The notes: generated by a model not told the origin, from the letters alone. A stretch of DNA of 40,826 nt from Oscillospiraceae bacterium (GCA_031290105.1 JAITOD010000027.1:1-40826); one strand, 5' to 3'. Positions 28,263-36,902 are shown, counted from the stretch's first letter. Made by a program: numbers and translations.

Positions 28263-29795
28263 GTGGATTTTCATGTTAGCGAACAAACAATCGGCGTCAG
28301 CGCCCCGCTGTTTGAGGGCCGGGGCGAGCAAGCCGTTGATGCGGATTTGACTCTGCCCGAATACTGCCCGGACGCACAGCGCGTGCTCAAGTGTATGCTT
28401 GTGCCGAACGTCCGTTCTGTGCAGGCGGGCGGCGGGCGCGTCACAGCGGATTGCAGCGCCGTGCTGCGCGTACTCTATTGCGGCGAGGACGGCCGCGTGC
28501 ATTGCTACGAGCAAAACTATCCGTTCTCACAGGAGGTCAGCGTCCCGGGCGTGCAAGCGGGCGACTGCGCCACCGTTCATGCGGAAACAAGCTACGTCAA
28601 CTGCCGCATTGTCAGCCCGCGGCGCATGGATATTCACGGCATGGTGCACTGCCTGTTCCGTGTGCGCAGACGGGGGGAACAGCCCGTTATCTCCGGCGCG
28701 AGCGGTTGCGGTGTGCAAATGAAGACCGCGCCGTGCCGTGTTGTGAGTGCGGCGGGCGAGGCTGCCAAAAGCTTCCCCGTGGCAGAGGTTGTGGAGCTTG
28801 CCGCGGACGCGCCCCCCGTGCGGCAGATTTTGCACACGCAGGGCACGGCCGTCGCGGGCGACATAAAGGCTATCAACAACAAGCTGCTTTTCAAGGGCGA
28901 ACTGCAGCTAAAGATATTCTACCTTGCCGATAACGATTCCAGCGAGCCCGCAGTTTTGGATTATGCCATACCTCTCAGCCAAATTGTTGAGGTGGACGGC
29001 ATTGACGAGGACTGCTTGCAGGAGACAATCCTCACCGTGCCGTCGCTTGAGCTGACTCCCCGCGCAGATGCCTCCGGCGAGCGCCGCCTGTTGGACGTGA
29101 ACGCCAGCGTCCTTGCGGATATCCGCGCCACACGTGAGCTTGACCTGCCCATATCTGTGGACGCATACAGCACACAAAGCGAGTTGGACACAGAATACCG
29201 CAACATGGAATTCCTCCAGCCGCTGGATAGTTTTGCCGAAAAACTCCCCGTGACGGGCAGCGTAGCTGTGCCGGGCGGCGCGAATGAAATCCTGGGCGTA
29301 TGGAGCGGCGAGCCAAGCTCCGAAGCACAAACGCAGGGCAACGAGCTGACCATATCCGGCGCGCTCCCGCTGCATATTCTCTACACAGACGGCGCTGGCG
29401 AAACCGCGTTTTGCGAAAAGCCGTTGGAGTTTCGCTTCCGCCGGGCGCTGAGTCAGGCTGTGCAGCGCCTGAAGTGCCGTCCGCAGCTCACGCTGATTAA
29501 TCTTGATTTTACACCAACAAACAACGGCGAGGTGCAGTTCCGCGCGGAGTTGGATCTATCCGCCAAAGCATATGATCTGCGTGAGCGCCGCGTCATAGTC
29601 GCTCTCCAGCCGGACGAGAACCGCCCCAAGGACGACGACGCTTCCGCCCTCACGCTCTACTATGCAGACCCCGGCGAGAACATCTGGGACATCGCCCGCG
29701 CTTATAACACTACGATGGAATCAATCACGCAGGAAAACGCTCTCGTTGGCGAAACCCTGTCCGAACAGCAAATGCTGCTGATTCCCAGACTGTGA
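28263..29795 (+). CDS. SPOCS (DUF3794) and LysM domain protein
   Basis: Repeated SPOCS-like blocks (VDADLTLPEYCPDAQRVLK...) and C-terminal LysM ENIWDIARAYNTTMESITQENAL. Start uncertain (GTG 28263 or ATG 28224). Confidence 0.85.
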   Translation: MDFHVSEQTIGVSAPLFEGRGEQAVDADLTLPEYCPDAQRVLKCMLVPNVRSVQAGGGRVTADCSAVLRVLYCGEDGRVHCYEQNYPFSQEVSVPGVQAGDCATVHAETSYVNCRIVSPRRMDIHGMVHCLFRVRRRGEQPVISGASGCGVQMKTAPCRVVSAAGEAAKSFPVAEVVELAADAPPVRQILHTQGTAVAGDIKAINNKLLFKGELQLKIFYLADNDSSEPAVLDYAIPLSQIVEVDGIDEDCLQETILTVPSLELTPRADASGERRLLDVNASVLADIRATRELDLPISVDAYSTQSELDTEYRNMEFLQPLDSFAEKLPVTGSVAVPGGANEILGVWSGEPSSEAQTQGNELTISGALPLHILYTDGAGETAFCEKPLEFRFRRALSQAVQRLKCRPQLTLINLDFTPTNNGEVQFRAELDLSAKAYDLRERRVIVALQPDENRPKDDDASALTLYYADPGENIWDIARAYNTTMESITQENALVGETLSEQQMLLIPRL

Positions 29796-29820
29796 ATACA
29801 TCTATTATAAGGAGGACCCC

Positions 29821-31695
29821 ATGGAACAACAAGGCAGTGTGCAACGTTCGCAGGAAGACGTTTACGACAGCTCAGGCGCGGAACGTGTTCAGCTCGGCAG
29901 CAATACCGGAAAGAAAGACCTGAGCCTACAGGCCGCAGCGCCCGAAGAAGCTTACGAATACCCTGAGCCTGAGAGCTACTACGGCTACGGCGGCGAAGAA
30001 GCAATGGAGAGCTATGAGGAAAGCTCCGCTCAGGAGGAGGTACAGGAGTCTCCCGCGGCAGCGCCCGTCACGCCTGTGACTCTGCCCGCCGCCTTGCCCG
30101 AGAAAGCGCCCACACCACTCCCTGCTCCCGCGCACAACTTTGCGGACACGGTGCAGGAGATTGTGAAGGGCGCGGAAAGCGTGGTGGATATCGCAAAAAA
30201 AGCGGGTGAGGTCGTCAAAGAGGGCTACAGCATATATAAAGACATTGCCAAGCGCACACAGGGGGATGTTTATGTGGGTGTGGTGGGTCCCGTGCGCACG
30301 GGCAAATCTACCTTTGTGCGCCGCTTTATGGATACGCTGGTAATCCCCAACATGCGTGAGGAATACCGCGTCCAACGGGCAAACGACGAAATGCCGCAGT
30401 CCTCAAGCGGGCGCACAATCATGACGACGGAGCCAAAGTTTGTGCCCGAAAAGGCTGTGCAGATTGACCTGCCCGAGCAATCCAAGCTCAAGGTGCGCCT
30501 GATTGACTGCGTGGGCTATATCGTTCCCTCTGCGCTGGGTTATATTGAGGGCAACCAGCCGCGCATGGTGCGCACGCCGTGGTTTGACGAGGAAATCCCG
30601 TTCAACATGGCGGCGGAAATCGGCACGCAAAAGGTCATTAGCGAACACAGCACCATCGGCATACTGGTGACGACGGACGGCTCCATCAGCAATATTCCGC
30701 GGGACGAATACGCCGAAGCGGAAGAGCGCGTTGTGGCGGAGCTGAAGGCGCTGGATAAACCGTTTGTGGTGCTGCTCAATTGCCGCAACCCGCGGGACGC
30801 AGCATCGCAAAAGCTTGCCAAGCAATTGGAGGCAAAATACGGCGTGCCCGTCCTTGCGGTCAACTGCATGGAGGTGACGCAGGAGGAAATCCGGGATATT
30901 TTGGGGCAGGTGCTCTTCGAGTTCCCTATTAAGGAGATCGCGCTGGATTTGCCCCGCTGGGTGGCGCGGTTGGATAGATCCCATTGGCTGCGCAGCGCGT
31001 GCTTCAAAGCCTTTGCGGATAACGCCCGGGGGCTGCGCCGCGTACGCCAGGTGAGGGACATGGCGGAAAAAACCTGCGCGGTGGAAAACATCAACTGCGC
31101 CGCCGTGACAAGCATGGATTTGGCACGGGGCAGCGCGAAAATCACGGTGACAATGGCGCCGGATTTGTTCTATCGCGTTCTTGCGGAAACCACGGGTCTG
31201 CCAATCCAAAACGAGCAGGATCTGATGGACTCCATGCGCTCACTAGCCCGGGTTAAAAGCAAGTATGAGCGCGTGGCCAACGCCTTGCAGGAGGTTGAGC
31301 AGACGGGATACGGCATAGTTCTGCCGGCGCTGGAGGAACTGAGCCTTGAGGAGCCGGAGATTATGCGTCAAGGCGGCAGGTACGGAGTGCGGCTGCGGGC
31401 GAGTGCGCCTAGCATTCACCTTATGAGGGCGGATATCACCACGGAGGTTGCACCTATTGTGGGCAGCGAAAGCCAGAGTGAGGAGCTTGTGCATTATCTC
31501 CTCAAGGAGTTTGAGGAGAATCCGTCGGAGATTTGGGAATCGAACATCTTCGGCAAGAGCCTGCATGAGCTGGTCAACGAGGGTTTGCACAACAAACTCT
31601 ACCGAATGCCGGCGGACGCGCGGATCCGCATACAGGAGACGCTGGAGAAAATCATCAACGAGGGCGCCAGCGGCCTGATTTGCGTAATACTCTAA
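29821..31695 (+). CDS. spoIVA: Stage IV sporulation protein A with a long N-terminal extension
   Basis: YKDIAKRTQGDVYVGVVGPVRTGKSTFVRRFMDTLVIPNM core through C-terminal EGASGLICVIL; AAGGAGG SD directly before ATG 29821. Confidence 0.95.
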   Translation: MEQQGSVQRSQEDVYDSSGAERVQLGSNTGKKDLSLQAAAPEEAYEYPEPESYYGYGGEEAMESYEESSAQEEVQESPAAAPVTPVTLPAALPEKAPTPLPAPAHNFADTVQEIVKGAESVVDIAKKAGEVVKEGYSIYKDIAKRTQGDVYVGVVGPVRTGKSTFVRRFMDTLVIPNMREEYRVQRANDEMPQSSSGRTIMTTEPKFVPEKAVQIDLPEQSKLKVRLIDCVGYIVPSALGYIEGNQPRMVRTPWFDEEIPFNMAAEIGTQKVISEHSTIGILVTTDGSISNIPRDEYAEAEERVVAELKALDKPFVVLLNCRNPRDAASQKLAKQLEAKYGVPVLAVNCMEVTQEEIRDILGQVLFEFPIKEIALDLPRWVARLDRSHWLRSACFKAFADNARGLRRVRQVRDMAEKTCAVENINCAAVTSMDLARGSAKITVTMAPDLFYRVLAETTGLPIQNEQDLMDSMRSLARVKSKYERVANALQEVEQTGYGIVLPALEELSLEEPEIMRQGGRYGVRLRASAPSIHLMRADITTEVAPIVGSESQSEELVHYLLKEFEENPSEIWESNIFGKSLHELVNEGLHNKLYRMPADARIRIQETLEKIINEGASGLICVIL

Positions 31696-31814
31696 AGGCA
31701 TTTGCGGCGCGGATTAAGCGGCGGCAGGCGGGTGCTTGCTTCAAGTCACAGCCACTCTGAATACGGGCAAATGCCTGAGATAATATGGTGCTTTTCTGTT
31801 GCGACAGCCAACTA

Positions 31815-31853
31815 TTATACCGCAGAGCTCTATTATAGAGCTCTGCGGTATAA
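31815..31853. repeat. 39-bp perfect palindrome between convergent spoIVA and gpr
   Basis: TTATACCGCAGAGCTCTAT-T-ATAGAGCTCTGCGGTATAA. Confidence 0.8.
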
Positions 31854-31873
31854 ATTTGCCCCTAAATTGCCTT

Positions 31874-32719
31874 TCACTCTGCGGTAAGATATACTAAATC
31901 CTCCGGCGCAAGCCCCGGCTGCAGCGCAAGGTTAACCGCCAAGGCAATCAACCGGGCGGCGCGCTCCGTCAGTAAGTCGATGCCGCGCGGGGTGACGAAC
32001 ATAGATGGCGCGGCGGACAGCGGGCGCACCGTCTCACTCTCCGCCTCCTGATTATAATCGACCACAGTTGGTACGCCAATTGCAATTACCGGCACGCCAA
32101 GCGTATCCGCGCTCAGCTCCGGACGCGAATTTTCCACGCCGCTGCCGGGCGAAATCCCCGCGTCCGTCAGCTGCACCGTATTGCCCAAGCGCGCGATATC
32201 CCCTGCCGCCAGCGCGTCAATCGCCACAACTGCAGTCGGGTGTATCTGCTCCAGCAGGCCGGAAAGCACCTCACGCGCCTCCAGCCCGGTCTGCGCAAAA
32301 ACGCCCGGAGCCAGCGCACAGACCTCTCGCAGCTGCACGCCACCAAGCCGCTCCCGTCCGCGCGTTGTGAGAATATGCCGCACCGTGCGCGGACCCAGCG
32401 CGTCCGGCGTGATTTGCGCATTGCCAAGACCCAGCACAAGTACCGTGCCGGTTTTTGGTAATATGGCGCTCAGTTCCTCCGCGATGATTTTCGCTTGCTC
32501 GGCGTCGGGCGGTTGCTCGGAGAGGAAGCCCGGGAAGCGCACGGTGACATACACCCCCGGCGGTTTGCCGAAGTCGCTCGCGCCTGAGGCAACGCGGATT
32601 CGTGTGACGGTGCTCTCGCCGCGCGCAAGCTCCTCCTTTGTCACGCCGGCAGATGAGGGCGCGTTGTATGCGGCGCGTTCGTGCAGCTCCAGCGCAAGGT
32701 CGGTTCGGGGATAAGGCAT
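31874..32719 (-). CDS. gpr: GPR germination protease (spore endopeptidase)
   Basis: RTDLALELHE, VLVLGLGNAQITPDALGPRTVRHILTTR, VVAIDALAAGDIARLGNTVQLTDAGISPGSGVENSR, VIAIGVPTVVD. Confidence 0.96.
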   Translation of the reverse strand: MPYPRTDLALELHERAAYNAPSSAGVTKEELARGESTVTRIRVASGASDFGKPPGVYVTVRFPGFLSEQPPDAEQAKIIAEELSAILPKTGTVLVLGLGNAQITPDALGPRTVRHILTTRGRERLGGVQLREVCALAPGVFAQTGLEAREVLSGLLEQIHPTAVVAIDALAAGDIARLGNTVQLTDAGISPGSGVENSRPELSADTLGVPVIAIGVPTVVDYNQEAESETVRPLSAAPSMFVTPRGIDLLTERAARLIALAVNLALQPGLAPEDLVYLTAE

Positions 32720-32860
32720 GGCGGCGCCCCCTTGAATTAGTGCTTACAGCATAGCATACCCTGTTTTGTGTGAAAAAACTTTTTATTTTCTTTTGCAGAA
32801 ATACGGGGGGAATTATGTGCTATAATACAGTCGAATTTTATCATACGGAGGAATAAAAAT

Positions 32861-33094
32861 ATGACCTGCCCAAAATGCGGTTCTGAAAACGTCACAGTTA
32901 CATTGGAGCAAACAGGTGCAAAAACATCAGCAAAAGGGAATGGCTACCTGTGGAAATTCGGGCGCATCATGCTCATCTGTTGCACTTGCGGTCTCTGGCT
33001 TTTGGTAGGCAAACACAAAGGAAGCGGCAAGACCAAGTTCAAAAACAAAACTGCCGCAATCTGCCAAAACTGCGGCAATCGCCGGTACATTTAG
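32861..33094 (+). CDS. Small zinc-ribbon membrane protein
   Basis: MTCPKCGSENV..ICQNCGNRRY with a hydrophobic Cys-containing centre; 77 aa. Confidence 0.7.
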   Translation: MTCPKCGSENVTVTLEQTGAKTSAKGNGYLWKFGRIMLICCTCGLWLLVGKHKGSGKTKFKNKTAAICQNCGNRRYI

Positions 33095-33141
33095 AGTGTG
33101 CGGAATATGCGGCGTGGGTTTCATACCATTTCAAGCCGCCC

Positions 33142-34380
33142 TCACGCAGCGGGAGCAAGCACCTCAGCCTGCTCCCCCGCCGCCAGCTCGTCCGACGTTT
33201 CAAGCATCGTCTCGGCAAAAATCCCGTATCCCTGCAGCGGGTTATTCACAAAAACGTGCGTCACCGCGCCAACCAACATGCCGTCCTGCAAAATCGGGCT
33301 GCCGCTCATTCCCTGCACAATGCCGCCCGTTAAGGCGATCAACTCCGGGTCTGTCACCTGGATGATCATGTTTTTTCGGCTGCTGCCGCTGTTTGGGTAG
33401 ACCTTGCGGATTTCCGCGTCGTATATTCGCGCCGTACCGCCGGAATCATCGTCGCCGTCCACCGTGGCGATAATCTGCGCCTTGCCCGTCTTTACCTCCT
33501 GCTTCAGCGCAACGGGCAGCCGCATTGGCTCCTCATCCGGAGATCGGTAAAGCTTACCATATACCCCTGTATCGCCATTGCGCAGCAGACCCGCAAACGA
33601 CGCTCCGCTGAACACTCCGCAAAGCTCACCCGCCTTGCCGCTCGTGCCCTTATAGCAGCCTTTGACCACAGCCGGCATCGCTTCGCCTGAGCTGATTTGG
33701 ATTATCGCGCCGCTGTCCACGTCACAAATTGCGTGACCCAAACCCGCCAGCATATTGGTTTGCGGGTCGGTGAACGTGACCGTGCCTATACCCGCAGAGG
33801 AATCACGCACCCAAATCCCCGCTTTATATGAACCGTCGCTGCTCTTCGCCGGAATGAAGGTCAGTGTTTTCTGCGCGCCCTCACGTTCAATCAGCAGGGA
33901 GAGGGTCTTGCCGCCGCTTGCCACAACCGCGTCCGACACTTGCGCGTTACGCGTCACAGGCGTGCCGTCAATCTCCAGCAGCAAATCGCCCGGGCGCAGA
34001 TCAGCTTGCGCGGCGGGGTTTTGCTTGCCCTCCGTGCTCGCAACACCGTCCACCGCTACAACAACAACGCCTTTTGCGTATAGCTTCAGCCCAAAAACCT
34101 GCCCGCCGGGTATGACATAGCGCCGCTGCTTGACCTGCGCGGAGACGCCCTTAATCGGGAACAGCCCGAACAGGCGCACTTGGGAGATATTGGCAGATTT
34201 CGTTGCCGCGCCGACTGTTTCGTCTATGGCGGAATTTGCCAGCACAGAGAACGGCATTTCCTCCATATGAAAATAGATCCCTCCGTCCGGCAGTAGCAGC
34301 TGCACGTAGAACATCAGGCAGAAAATCGGCAGCAGCAGCGTTGCGGTAACAAGGCTTGCGCTCCGCAGGAACCTGCGCAT
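33142..34380 (-). CDS. spoIVB: SpoIVB peptidase
   Basis: PDZ segment (PGDLLLEIDGTPV) and S55 peptidase GGIVQGMSGSPILQDGMLVGAVTHVFVNNPLQGYGIF. Start moved to ATG 34380 before the TM segment. Confidence 0.95.
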   Translation of the reverse strand: MRRFLRSASLVTATLLLPIFCLMFYVQLLLPDGGIYFHMEEMPFSVLANSAIDETVGAATKSANISQVRLFGLFPIKGVSAQVKQRRYVIPGGQVFGLKLYAKGVVVVAVDGVASTEGKQNPAAQADLRPGDLLLEIDGTPVTRNAQVSDAVVASGGKTLSLLIEREGAQKTLTFIPAKSSDGSYKAGIWVRDSSAGIGTVTFTDPQTNMLAGLGHAICDVDSGAIIQISSGEAMPAVVKGCYKGTSGKAGELCGVFSGASFAGLLRNGDTGVYGKLYRSPDEEPMRLPVALKQEVKTGKAQIIATVDGDDDSGGTARIYDAEIRKVYPNSGSSRKNMIIQVTDPELIALTGGIVQGMSGSPILQDGMLVGAVTHVFVNNPLQGYGIFAETMLETSDELAAGEQAEVLAPAA

Positions 34381-34646
34381 AACAACCACACCCTTCCAGC
34401 GCAAAAGAGCGCATAAAGGGAGTTTGCCCCGTTTGGTATTCAATTAACAATGGGCAATACGTGCATCCTAAACAGCAGGCTCGGGTGCTGTATGAAATAT
34501 ATCTGCGTATTAACACGCGGTTATACCGTACGCAATAGGCGCCGCTATAGCAACAGACATTTTTAATCAAGTATAAATTAACATAATCTGTGCTCATGCC
34601 CTGTATACTACACAAAAGGATGCGGAGGCATTTTGCCGGTTTTTTT

Positions 34647-34701
34647 ACATAACATCAGCTCAGAGCTGATAGTATGTATACATGTTATGTATACATACTA
34701 T
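34647..34701. repeat. Overlapping alternative inverted repeats upstream of spoIVB
   Basis: ACATAACAT (34647-34655)/ATGTTATGT (34682-34690), ATCAGCTCAGAGCTGAT (34654-34670) and ATAGTATGTATACAT-GTT-ATGTATACATACTAT (34669-34701). Confidence 0.7.
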
Positions 34702-34738
34702 GTACTCATAGCATGTACACGCCGTAAAAAGTTAGTAT

Positions 34739-35317
34739 TTACGCCATTTCTGCGCTGTCGTCCTCCGGAGATTTCGGTACAACCCAGCGATTCACCGCCA
34801 CGCTCACGGCAATACCAAGCGCCGTGTCAAGCATTCTGTTAACGGCATAAAGATATGGTGTGTCCCTGTCAACAGCCACCAAAATTATCAGAAACGTGAC
34901 AGCGCAAATGGCGCACGCCTGCGGTTTTTTCATCAGCAAAACCAGCCAGATTGCAAGCACGCTCCCCAGCGCAACCCACAGAATTTGCAGCCTGCCATCC
35001 CAAACGTTCAGGTTGATCCAGAAGAAAAACAGCCCCACAACGCCGCCGACAATGGTTCCAATCAGACGGTTAAGTCCATGACTCATTGAGTGCCTGACCG
35101 TTTGCTGCATGCAGATAACCGCCGCCACGCAACCGAAAATCGGCTGCTGTTTTGTAAGAAAAACGCCAACATCTGCCAAAAGTCCCCAACCTGTCTGTGC
35201 CAGCAAACTGCCGGCATACTCCAGCCCGGTAAACAGCAGCAAACACGCCGTCGCCGCCAATGCAGTCTTGACGGTGCGCATGCCAATTTTGGGGATTTTG
35301 TTTTTTATATCACTCAT
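34739..35317 (-). CDS. Aromatic acid exporter/FUSC-family membrane protein
   Basis: Multi-TM MRTVKTALAATACLLLF..FLTKQQPIFGCVAAVICMQQTVRHSMSHGLNRLIGTIVGGVVGLFF. Confidence 0.85.
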   Translation of the reverse strand: MSDIKNKIPKIGMRTVKTALAATACLLLFTGLEYAGSLLAQTGWGLLADVGVFLTKQQPIFGCVAAVICMQQTVRHSMSHGLNRLIGTIVGGVVGLFFFWINLNVWDGRLQILWVALGSVLAIWLVLLMKKPQACAICAVTFLIILVAVDRDTPYLYAVNRMLDTALGIAVSVAVNRWVVPKSPEDDSAEMA

Positions 35318-35325
35318 GAGGTATA

Positions 35326-36318
35326 TTATTCACTTTCGCGCAGTTTCGCAATCAGCGGGCGCAGCAAATCCTTGCGCCCATAGCCCGAGAGTATCTGCAC
35401 TATATCCCAGCCGGGACCGCGGTTGCCCTCAATCAGCAAGGGCCCGGACGGCGTGAAAGCCACGTCCCAGCCGACTACGTTCACTTTGTCGTTGACCAGC
35501 GCCGCCTCACGGCACATTGCCAGCGCTTCCTGCCAATACGGGATTGCGAAGCCGTCAAAAACAACACCGGTTACGGGGTGAGCGGCAAAGTGCTCGCGCT
35601 CTGCGTTGAATGCGGTACCGGTGAGCAGTCCGCGATCCATATCCACAGCGACAGTCATGCCGCCGGAGTGAAAGTTATCCGCCACGGAGCTGCCGTTGCC
35701 AATCCGCGCGGCGGCATAGATTACCTTGCTCTCACTGCGGCAGGCGGTTGTATAGACCCGTACAGTGTTGCAGCTTTTGGGGCAAAGGCGTGCCCAGGCT
35801 TCGTCCTGAACAATCAGCTCCTCGGCAAAGGCCTGCTCCCCGCGCATTTTGGCAAGAAACGCGTCAGGATCACCGATATCCTCCGCACGGAGCTTTTGCA
35901 CATCCGTACCGCCAAGTCCCACAGCGGGTTTATAGATAAACACAGGGTGCGCGGCGAGGAATTCCCGCAGTGAATCAACGCCTGTTTCGGGATCAAAAAA
36001 CGCGCGTTTGGTGTATTTGGCAAAGTTTTTGTGAAAATTGGGCTTGACGGAAAAAAACGGCACATATTCCAGTTTTGCCGTGGTTTGGTAGAACTTCGCC
36101 GCCCAGCCTATGGTGATATATTCACCGCGCTCGCGGAAAGATTTTTCGTAGAAGTGATAGTTCAGGTAGTCCTGCATTCCGCTGCCGAAAAGCACGGTGG
36201 AGAGCGCGGTATCGACCAGCAGAATCAGCGCGGGGCGGCGGATAAGGCTTCCCAGCTTTTTCAGCTCGTCCCAAAAGCGGCGGTAATTGCCCACGGCGGC
36301 AAATTGTAACAGACCCAT
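35326..36318 (-). CDS. Sugar-transfer-associated ATP-grasp domain protein
   Basis: PVFIYKPAVGLGGTDVQKL, AEELIVQDEAWARLCPKSCNTVRVYT, VVGWDVAFTPSGPLLIEGNRGPGWDIVQ. Confidence 0.85.
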   Translation of the reverse strand: MGLLQFAAVGNYRRFWDELKKLGSLIRRPALILLVDTALSTVLFGSGMQDYLNYHFYEKSFRERGEYITIGWAAKFYQTTAKLEYVPFFSVKPNFHKNFAKYTKRAFFDPETGVDSLREFLAAHPVFIYKPAVGLGGTDVQKLRAEDIGDPDAFLAKMRGEQAFAEELIVQDEAWARLCPKSCNTVRVYTTACRSESKVIYAAARIGNGSSVADNFHSGGMTVAVDMDRGLLTGTAFNAEREHFAAHPVTGVVFDGFAIPYWQEALAMCREAALVNDKVNVVGWDVAFTPSGPLLIEGNRGPGWDIVQILSGYGRKDLLRPLIAKLRESE

Positions 36319-36415
36319 AAATCCCTCCGTCCTGCCAAAAGCAGCACACTCCCTTAGTATGCGCTAAAGTATAGCATTTTCCGATATTCCCGTCAAGTGC
36401 GCATTGAAATTGAGG

Positions 36416-36454
36416 TGTGGCAAAGCTCTCATCTGATATAAAGCGTGACGATTT
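36416..36454 (+). repeat. Left copy of the imperfect direct repeat flanking the toxin-antitoxin cassette
   Basis: TGTGGCAAAGCTCTCATCTGATATAAAGCGTGACGATTT; compare 36780-36817. Confidence 0.8.
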
Positions 36455-36472
36455 ACCCGCTTCCGTTTGGTG

Positions 36473-36501
36473 TTGCATTTTTTTCGCAGTTGTGATATAC
36501 T
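36473..36501 (+). promoter_or_regulatory. Promoter of the putative antitoxin RNA
   Basis: TTGCAT-17 bp-TATACT with extended TGA-10. Confidence 0.65.
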
Positions 36502-36507
36502 AATAGA

Positions 36508-36592
36508 TAGCAGCACAGCCGTATAAGCGGTTGCGTTCAGTGGATCACAGAAGTGATCGCCCTACTTGCACGAGGGGCGGTCACTTCGTTTT
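36508..36592 (+). ncRNA. Putative antisense antitoxin RNA (ends approximate)
   Basis: Promoter at 36473-36501; hairpin GAAGTGATCGCCC (36550-36562)/GGGCGGTCACTTC (36575-36587) followed by GTTTTG; overlaps the toxin stop codon. Confidence 0.5.
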
Positions 36593-36655
36593 GCGAAGTG
36601 CGAGGATATACCCGGTTGCGCATACTAAAAGCACCGCAAGATAAAGTATGTCCAT
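36581..36655 (-). CDS. Putative type I toxin, 24-aa hydrophobic peptide
   Basis: MDILYLAVLLVCATGYILALRKTK*; SD AAAGGGGGTGA at good spacing; perfect consensus promoter upstream. Below the ORF-track size cutoff. Confidence 0.7.
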   Translation of the reverse strand: MDILYLAVLLVCATGYILALRKTK

Positions 36656-36737
36656 GAGCGTCACCCCCTTTCTCAAGATCGCTCCGAGAAGTGGTGTGAA
36701 CGCAACCCCTTACCGTTTAGCCTGTGTCGCTAATGAT

Positions 36738-36766
36738 ATTATACATAATTCGATGCGTTGTGTCAA
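36738..36766 (-). promoter_or_regulatory. Perfect consensus sigma-A promoter of the toxin mRNA
   Basis: Reverse strand TTGACA-17 bp-TATAAT. Confidence 0.8.
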
Positions 36767-36779
36767 TGAGTTGGTTGGC

Positions 36780-36817
36780 TGTGGCAAAGCGCTCATCTGA
36801 TAAAAGCGTGACAATTT
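36780..36817 (+). repeat. Right copy of the direct repeat flanking the toxin-antitoxin cassette
   Basis: TGTGGCAAAGCGCTCATCTGATAAAAGCGTGACAATTT. Confidence 0.8.
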
Positions 36818-36902
36818 GATGTACCGCTATATTCCGGCACACATTGACGCTTCTTGCGATCAATTTACCCGTCCCACCAAATTACCCGGTATTGCTACCC
36901 TC

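Noticed and set aside
30403-31209. 268-aa reverse-strand ORF
   Set aside because: Antisense to spoIVA, which is intact with conserved motifs.
36416-36817. Composite transposon or IS explanation for the repeat-flanked cassette
   Set aside because: No transposase or integrase ORF and no clear terminal inverted repeats; only direct repeats are seen.
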